Source of the DNA: Echinarachnius parma | Taxonomy: Eukaryota > Echinodermata > Echinoidea > Clypeasteroida > Echinarachniidae | Length of the DNA stretch: 64,000 nt | Direction: 5' to 3' | Assembly (NCBI GenBank): GCA_037951105.1 | Contig: JBAMJV010009330.1 | Coordinates: 1-64,000 of the forward strand | In this document: in pieces, positions 57,086 to 64,000 of the stretch | Layout: each line of letters starts with the position of its first letter | Position numbering within the stretch: the first letter of the stretch is position 1 | Notes under the pieces: generated by a model | Told to the model about the DNA's origin: nothing | Database searches by the model: none | The model's input: only the letters and a program-made list of their open reading frames with translations | Made by a program: the position numbers and the translations under genes

Positions 57086-57999
57086 CGATTTGTTCTGGAG
57101 AAGACGAGAATTCGGCGCCACGTTATTAGCCTCAAGTTCAACATTATACCCTCAACTAAACATAAAACGGAAAGAACCAACAGGAAAGAACACAGTGTAC
57201 CACATTGTGAACACACCATAATCATGCACGACAATAATTATTTGTAATTTCTTATTATTTTGATTCAGACAAATTAAAATCACATGTTGGTGTAGATAAC
57301 TTCGTTGCATCCCGAAGTACAGACATCGGGAACTACGTGGTCAAATTAACGACGGGACAAGAGGACACGTGATATAGGAAGATGTCTTCATAACACTGTC
57401 AGTCTCGCGGCGCGATATTATGTCAGTGGTGTATATAGCGACTGGGTCCAGTGTTGCAGCCCCCCTCCCCCCCCCTCCCCTGAATTGTTTACTGGCCTTA
57501 CTACCCTGCCCCCCCCCCTCCAATTTGCCATGTTTGTGGAAAATAATAAATCAACAAAGACATAAATAACAACATTTTGTTAATGCTAAAGGGTGCCCCC
57601 AATCAAATGAACCCCCCCCCCCCCCTCTTTGATGTACACCTAGCCCCCTTACCCCTTGTTTGGGTCTCCCGTTGTTCAGATTAATAATATATTGTTCAAT
57701 GTTCGGGACAGAGTGGCTAATATAAAGTGACAGTACATAGGAAAGGGTGAAGAGAGTATTAATGTCACTGGTGGAAACGTCAAATTATCTTGGAGCGTTC
57801 ATTTAATAAGTTAATAATCTCAAATACACAGAAGAAAGGAAATATTTATGGCAATTCCATTTGCTATCGTTTAGTGTGTATCAGTGTAACAAATTCAGCG
57901 TTCTTGCAGTGAAAAGTACGTCATAATTAATCAATATAATACAAAAATTCTAATTCGGGTGAAGGAATAGCATCCCTATACGCTTGACAATGTTTAAAG
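57086..57999. other. non-coding interval with C-rich tracts
   Basis: C-rich runs at 57460-57525 and 57610. No gene. Confidence 0.4.
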
Positions 58000-58661
58000 G
58001 TTCCCTGAAATCCAAATGCAAGTTGCCTTCAACAATTATGTATTATGATTGTATACATCAATTATTTGTTAACTATTTTACCTACATATGGTTTGTATAT
58101 TTTAAAATATTTTAGCAGTTATTTTATTTAGTTTGCTATGCCCCACCTCTATAAACAAACTCTCCAGAGTAAAAATCCACCAGTGACATCATCTGTCAAT
58201 CAATTACTCAATTACTGAAAAGATGAACAATACAGGGCGGAATGTAACTTCTCCCAAGGTGAGGGCTTGCTCACAATAGCATCACATGTTTGAATGCTAT
58301 TCTAACTGACGCAGTTTTAATTCCAATGGCAGTTGCTATGCCAGATAAACTCAAACATGATTAGAACAATAAAGGCATTGATAAGCTATCGTATTGACAC
58401 ATACAGTGCATATTATTGTGAGCATGCTCTTTTGTTCATCTCCGGTTAGCTGACCAATGATTGGCAGGTGATTTCACTTGGGGATTTTTACTCTGGAAGT
58501 CTTTTTTAGAGATAGGGCATAGCAAATTGAAGAAAATAATTGCTAAAATGTTTACAAATATACAAAACATATGTAGGTCAAATAGTTAACAAATACATGT
58601 AGTTGATGTATACACTAATACATAATAGTTGAAGACAAGTTGCATTTGGATTTCAGGGAAC
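58000..58661. mobile_element. ~660 bp element with ~200 bp terminal inverted repeats
   Basis: Ends GTTCCCTGAAATCCAAATGC and GCATTTGGATTTCAGGGAAC. Further pairing: TTTGCTATGCCCCACCTCTA against AGAGATAGGGCATAGCAAA, and AGAGTAAAAATCC against GGATTTTTACTCT. The interior is short. A half copy lies at 1672..1890. Confidence 0.88.
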
Positions 58662-59850
58662 AGGCAAAGAACAACACATAATTGTATGTTTTGGTACCGT
58701 TTTGTGATATCAAATAGATACCCAACATTTTGCAAAGGGTTGTGTAAATTCATAAACAAAGCAATTTAGCATGGTGATGCGTTTTCCAATTATATATTGT
58801 TTTTCTGGAAACATATTTTTGTGAACTTGTTGATGGAATGGACTACTATTAGATGTTACCTTTCATTTATAAGAATATTATTTTTGGGTGGTGGTACCCT
58901 TTAAGCTCAGACGCAATGCCTCGTCTAAAGGCTACAAGCAAGCCGAAAGGGTATCTACTGATAGGGGGGCTTTCGCCCTGGTTGCAGGTGAACCGGTGAG
59001 ACAGAATTAAGGAGAACCTCCCCAAGATTTAAAGGGACATCCGATTGATTTGAAATGTGATCCGTTCATAAATCAGAGATGACTCCGTTAGAGTGGAGGC
59101 AGAAATGTTCTTTAGTTATCATTATAGAACTTGTGATGTTAACATGATTATTTGAAATAACATTATGTTCTTGCAATTGTCTTTAAATAAAACAATTTAT
59201 ATTTATTTATTTTATTCGAATTGTTTTATTTTGGACCAAACAGGAAAGAAAAGTTAATATATAATTCTACTTCAAATCGATTTTTAATTAGATCAAATTA
59301 TCAATATTATAGGATAAATAATATACGTTTTGTCATATTTCGTAATCATATCATAACAAAATTGAATTTTGATTTCAATTGATGTTTTCATTGCATTATA
59401 CAGAAATTGCAAGAAGTGAAATAGCAATATCTCCGCTTATTATTACGCGCGCCGACAAAACGAATAGTCACAAATATAATGTAAAAGAAATTTGAAATCT
59501 GGTATCATGTGACATACTATTTGGTGCAGCTGTGTGCATGCGTGTTTCATTTATTAGTTACCAATCCAAAATATGGAACATAAATGAATAACTACATGGA
59601 AAGAATTATCCAAACAAACTGCAGTAATTTCACAAACACATATATCTGTCTGCATGTTCAATTTACCGCTAAACAAGATAAATTCTATAAAGAACTATCT
59701 CACAAACATCACAAAAGGAAGGCGCAAAACAGACTAGAGTAATCCAAAGATTCACCCGACACTACAATCATGCGCAGCGGTGTGTTTTGCCCAATCATAT
59801 AATACACATGTTCAATCTAATACTCAAACAACAAAAAAATATATACAAAT
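58662..59850. other. AT-rich non-coding interval
   Basis: No supported feature. A GC-richer phrase at 58925-59000 is not recognised. Confidence 0.4.
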
Positions 59851-60180
59851 ATATTAATAAATATAACAAATATATAAATTATAATTTGACGTCACAACTG
59901 AACAGATCTCCCCCGGGGTTAGACATACATCCCATTCATGAATTAATTCCATAATTTGCCGGATTTTGCCGTCTGTGGGACATGCATAGCTTATAGACCC
60001 CGAGCCAGCGGGGTTAAGTCGTTGGCCGCCTTTCGCCCCAATGAAAGTACACTTTAAGTAAATGAGGTGTCGCATCGGTGGCATTCTGTGAGTTAATAGA
60101 CAGTCACCGCATGTGTATTCTATTTTGTCAAACTGCCTGAAGTCGCGGGTTATTGTGGACAACAACGAATTGCCGGGTAA
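59851..60180 (-). promoter_or_regulatory. candidate promoter: CRE, TATA-like and CCAAT-box motifs
   Basis: A perfect TGACGTCA palindrome at 59887, GTCTATAAGC on the minus strand at about 59995-59986, and an inverted CCAAT (60038) about 45 bp upstream of it. A minus-strand open frame of 103 codons spans the block but shows no motif. The arrangement is suggestive only. Confidence 0.25.
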
Positions 60181-61964
60181 ATGAACTTTTCGTGAGAACC
60201 TATTATTTCATGCATGCACTGCTTTCCAGATTCATATTGCGTGTATGAATTATCATTAGAAAGTACATGACACGTCTTATAGACAAACGCGTGTAACTGT
60301 AAACAGATTTAACATTACATAATGATATGTTTCCGACAAAATATAATAAGGTTTAATTGATTGATGGGATAAATGAATCGAGAAATCTGGAAGCCCCAAA
60401 TTTGACGATGCGGAAGTGTTTTGACTTCTCGGTCATAATCGTATAAAAATGTCCGTAAAATTTGGTTTCCTGTTTGGTCGCGAAAACGTTTCAGGGGACG
60501 ACCATCAAATCATAATAATGAATTCATTATTTCATATTCATCTTTGTCATATCTGCGTCATATACCCCCAACAAACAAACAAACTGAGATTGTGGAGCTA
60601 GGAGGTAAGGAAGGAAAAGCCCCGCCCCCACCCCCTTCCGAATTAAATCTGGATTAAAAGTAAATTATGTACGTTGTACTATGCCACTTTTGGCACACCG
60701 TGCTGTGCCCCCTCTCTTACGGCAAATACCCCCCCCCCCCCCTCTTATAGACACTGGCTGCGCCCCTGAAGACTCCGGCTTTTTGACATTTGGGGATGCC
60801 TTAATTGACATCATGTCCCCGCCACACACATACGGTTGTTATAAAATATCAAACCCTCAAACGGTCGACATGTGCTTATTGTGAAGTCATTATTATACTG
60901 AAGTTGATTCGTGAATCATAGGGTATTGTACTGCAGCTTTATCTGATATCAGGCACAGATACGAACTTTGCTATACATAGAATAATTGCCTTCGCATGCT
61001 ACCTATTTTGACAGTTGGACTCTGTAAAGAATACGTCATCATTACGATCTACTTTGTCGAACTATTAACTAGACATATGGGACGACAATCCTATCCATGT
61101 CCACAACATAGATAATAGCCCATGTGGTTATTAGACAAAATAACGCTGAAAGTGAGACGATGTGGACATTATTATACAGACGCGTGCTGCTTTAGGACGA
61201 TATTGCATTAGACCGACTGGCTTTTAGAAGATAGAGTTGTACAAATATCATGTATTAATGATTATTAAATTTTCTTTATTTTTTCTTTCACGGAGGAACA
61301 TGAAATCCCCTTTGGTTTGATTTAGATCCAAAAAGTTTTCGCGTTCTAACATTGAAATACCTTCTTTTGAAGTTCAAATTTGCAGCCGATAAATTTAATT
61401 CTTCTTTGGAAATTTTGTTTAGCTTTGCCAAAACAATGTTTCTCCCTCCGGAGAAATAAAAAAAAAAAAAAATCTAAGCTGAATTATAGTCCCGAAACAG
61501 AATCCAAAGCGTGTTTCAAGCTTATCGTTTTCAACTAAAAGGACAAGCCGGACACGCTAAACATGTATTCATCAAAGCGCTGATTCTGGTTAAAACAACT
61601 TTAGATAAACGCGCCCTCCGAAATATGTTGATTTATTGAATAGTGACAGTGCACCTGTAATCGTTCTATGGATTAAAAAAAGGGCAAGGCAGCATTTGAG
61701 CATATCTCGGTCAAAGTATAATAAAGAGGATTCCAATATTGTTGTCATATTTCTCGCTTATCAGCAGAATTAGATCTCCAGCTTCATGTTAAATTGAGCC
61801 GTTTTTATTAGTAACCCTTTACAGAGCCAGGAGATAACACGGCCGTGTAGATAGAATATGCAGGTACATTGCAAGGGTTGGTTGGTTGTTTGGTTTTTGC
61901 AGACGCGTTCAATTAATTATGATTATTTACGTCTGGGACCGCCCTTTATCGTCACCTTCCGATA
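60181..61964. other. non-coding interval
   Basis: Poly(C) near 60728. No exon recognised. Confidence 0.4.
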
Positions 61965-62040
61965 GACGCGGCCAAGATTCGAACCCGGGCCGTGACATGC
62001 GAAGAGCGGCGCTCTGACCACTGGACTAGAACACCTCTTC
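61965..62040 (-). tRNA. tRNA-like sequence, probably SINE head or pseudogene
   Basis: On the minus strand TCTAGTCCAGTGGTCAGAGC has A-box form and GGCCCGGGTTCGAATCTTGG has a good B-box and T-arm. Acceptor pairing is poor, so a functional tRNA is not supported. Confidence 0.5.
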
Positions 62041-62855
62041 AAGCAAGCAAATGAAGGGTTAATTACCTATACATGTATAACATGGACAGGGATCCTTTTT
62101 TCAGATTGCTATGCCAAATAAGGTCAGCTCTTGAGCAATGTTGATGTTTTATTTAAGAACCGGTATACATCCTCAGGCGTCGACATATTTTTCATATAAT
62201 TATGAATAAAATGAAAACCATTGAATGTAGAATTGCGAGGTCATTGCACTATTGCTTAACCCATTGCATAATATGGTAAATATGGTACCGCGTGTATAAA
62301 CTCCTTTTTTAGTAAGGACATTTTACAATTTAGTAGGGAACGGGTTAGGTTAGGTCTAGAAGGAGTGATATGCATGGGACCAGGAGACCTCATGACAAAG
62401 GGCGCGAGGAATTTCTTATACGTCATGAAATATTTTTGTTTCTTCCTCAATTAAAAAAAAAAATCGTGTCAAATAAAATACCGACCATTATGCCATTATT
62501 ATTTTGTAGGTATATTTTGTAGTGAAAAGAGTTCAACTTGTGTCTGTCTGCACAGAATGGTTATGGATTTGGCAAACACGAACATGTCGGATGGATATAC
62601 TCGTTTTCAAATTCAGATGAAATAGTACCATTTCTCACGCGAGGAATTATTTATTTCCTGTTGTTTAACAATTGCGTTTCTCTTTTCTCAATTTAATCTG
62701 CTCGACTCAAACATCAGATACAATTTGCATAATATGACACCCACCTATCATTAACCTGCATTGGAGACGATTTGATTTTGGTATAACATGCATTCTCCAT
62801 CCCGATTATTTTCGGGACCGGTCCAAAATGTGTACTTTTTTAAAAATAAAATTTA
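62041..62855. other. non-coding interval
   Basis: A CTGTCTGCACAG followed by an open frame NGYGFGKHEHVGWIYSFSNS at about 62557 (plus) looks acceptor-and-exon-like, but has no recognised family or donor. Confidence 0.3.
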
Positions 62856-63278
62856 AGTGATCCATTAACTTTGTAAAGTTCAACCCAAATCACTTGGAGC
62901 TTGTACACTTACATTGTACATGGTTTTGGGGCTTATGGTAACAGAAGAATGAAATGGATTTTGATTTTTCAAATGTCTCCCTAATTATGGAGATATTTAA
63001 AATTGAATTTGAAAGCGGCTATGGACGCATTCGGACCTTAGTCACGAGTATCCGAATACGGATACTCAATTGTCCATAGTATCCGAATTCGGATATACTT
63101 CACCAGAACAATCGGGATAAATAAGACATTGATTTTTTTTCTGTTTTCATTAGGTAAACATTATTCCTTTTTTTTTTTTTTTTTTTTAAGCTCACATATC
63201 ATCCTCAAGAATCTTACAGTGAAATTTAAATAAGATTATAACTTTGGGGGAAATTTGAAGTTGATGAATCACTTTAAT
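62856..63278. mobile_element. TTAA-bounded element with AGTGAT inverted ends
   Basis: Left TTAAGTGATCCATTAACTTT, right AAGTTGATGAATCACTTTAA. It contains the palindromes AGTATCCGAATACGGATACT and AGTATCCGAATTCGGATA and a long poly(T). Confidence 0.6.
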
Positions 63279-64000
63279 ACTTATTGATACAATTATACAC
63301 ATGTATTTCATGACTGGAATGTTATTCTGATCATGTAATTGTACACAGTTAATTTTTGTTATGAGTGAAGGTGAATAGTTCTACAGTCTTGGACATAAAA
63401 CAAAAACTGCTGCATCAAGCACAAACTTTGCTCCCTATTCAAAATGTCCACGATTGCCATCAACATGGCGGTGTGCTCTCTTAGCATCGACTTCAAATCA
63501 GAACATAAAACTAGAACAAACAACATTAATCAAAACAAACTATCGCGCATGAAAATTATATGTTCTACATCATCTGAATCATTTCAGCACAACTTTATTA
63601 GACTGACAGCTGGCCGTATCTCAGTTTTAATGTATCCCGATGATTAATTTACTACGGAGGACTTCTGTTTCACATTCCCTATAACATTCAACACACCGAT
63701 GACAGGGAGTAACATGAACTCTTCAATTAGTGCAGATAAACGAAAGGGGTAAGGCCTAGCATTGTCGGATTTGTCTTCGAACTTTCTTAAAGGGGAGCTA
63801 AACACTGACATTTTCACTTACTGTTACTGATAAGCACATAAGTGCATAATTTCCGTCATTTCTAGTCGTATATTTCCTCTTGGGTATTCAATTTTAGTGT
63901 AACCACTAGGTATATCATAATATGTTTTGACTGAACACTGGAGGCTGACATGTTTTCAACCGGTACCGTATGAAACGTCACTAGACTGGCATTAACAAAA
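63279..64000. other. non-coding window end
   Basis: No supported feature. Confidence 0.4.

Overview
This is a stretch of animal nuclear DNA, not bacterial or viral. Every recognisable gene is split by phase-consistent GT-AG introns. Long intergenic and intronic stretches are AT-rich and full of short inverted-repeat transposons, microsatellites and poly(G)/poly(C) runs, and a five-copy TTAGGG array is present. A Death-NACHT-LRR receptor beside a BMP3/GDF10-type TGF-beta ligand points to a marine invertebrate deuterostome (echinoderm, hemichordate or cephalochordate). I cannot narrow it further by eye.

Three protein genes are well supported. (1) Plus strand, about 1.1-6.1 kb: a small secreted protein made of a signal peptide and one LamG-like jellyroll domain, in four coding exons. 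(2) Minus strand, 20.9-14.7 kb: a three-exon NOD-like receptor (Death, NACHT, LRR). The 1029-codon central exon is open, but the Death exon carries an in-frame TAG where a Trp is expected. A decayed copy of the 3' half of the Death exon lies just downstream. (3) Minus strand, 46.5-43.7 kb: the last two exons of a BMP3/GDF10-like ligand. The intron between them holds a roughly 185 bp tandem array of eight decayed copies of the start of the final exon, most keeping a 3' splice site.

The rest is mostly mobile DNA. Two abundant MITE families (called A and B here) are flanked by TTAA, as piggyBac-type elements are. One B copy is nested in an A copy, with the TTAA duplicated. A 2-2.6 kb segmental duplication (9.26-11.83 kb and 39.96-42.04 kb) differs mainly by two MITE insertions, so one copy records near-empty sites for the other. 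Other elements include several long fold-back palindromes (5.0, 29.2, 39.3, 43.2 and 58.0 kb), a Tc1-like transposase fragment (13.2-13.9 kb), tRNA-derived sequences (25.8, 27.2-27.6 and 62.0 kb), and a telomere-repeat tract inside nested inverted repeats (25.0-25.5 kb).

Regulatory-looking stretches include a 308 bp cluster of 14 perfect AP-1 heptamers (12.83-13.14 kb), a CpG-rich block (32.15-32.35 kb), and several exon-like starts with splice donors between 29 and 34 kb. One of those lies below an ETS motif and one below a ZNF143-like motif. From 46.5 to 64 kb no coding sequence is convincing. The first exon of the TGF-beta gene must lie there unrecognised, or beyond the window.
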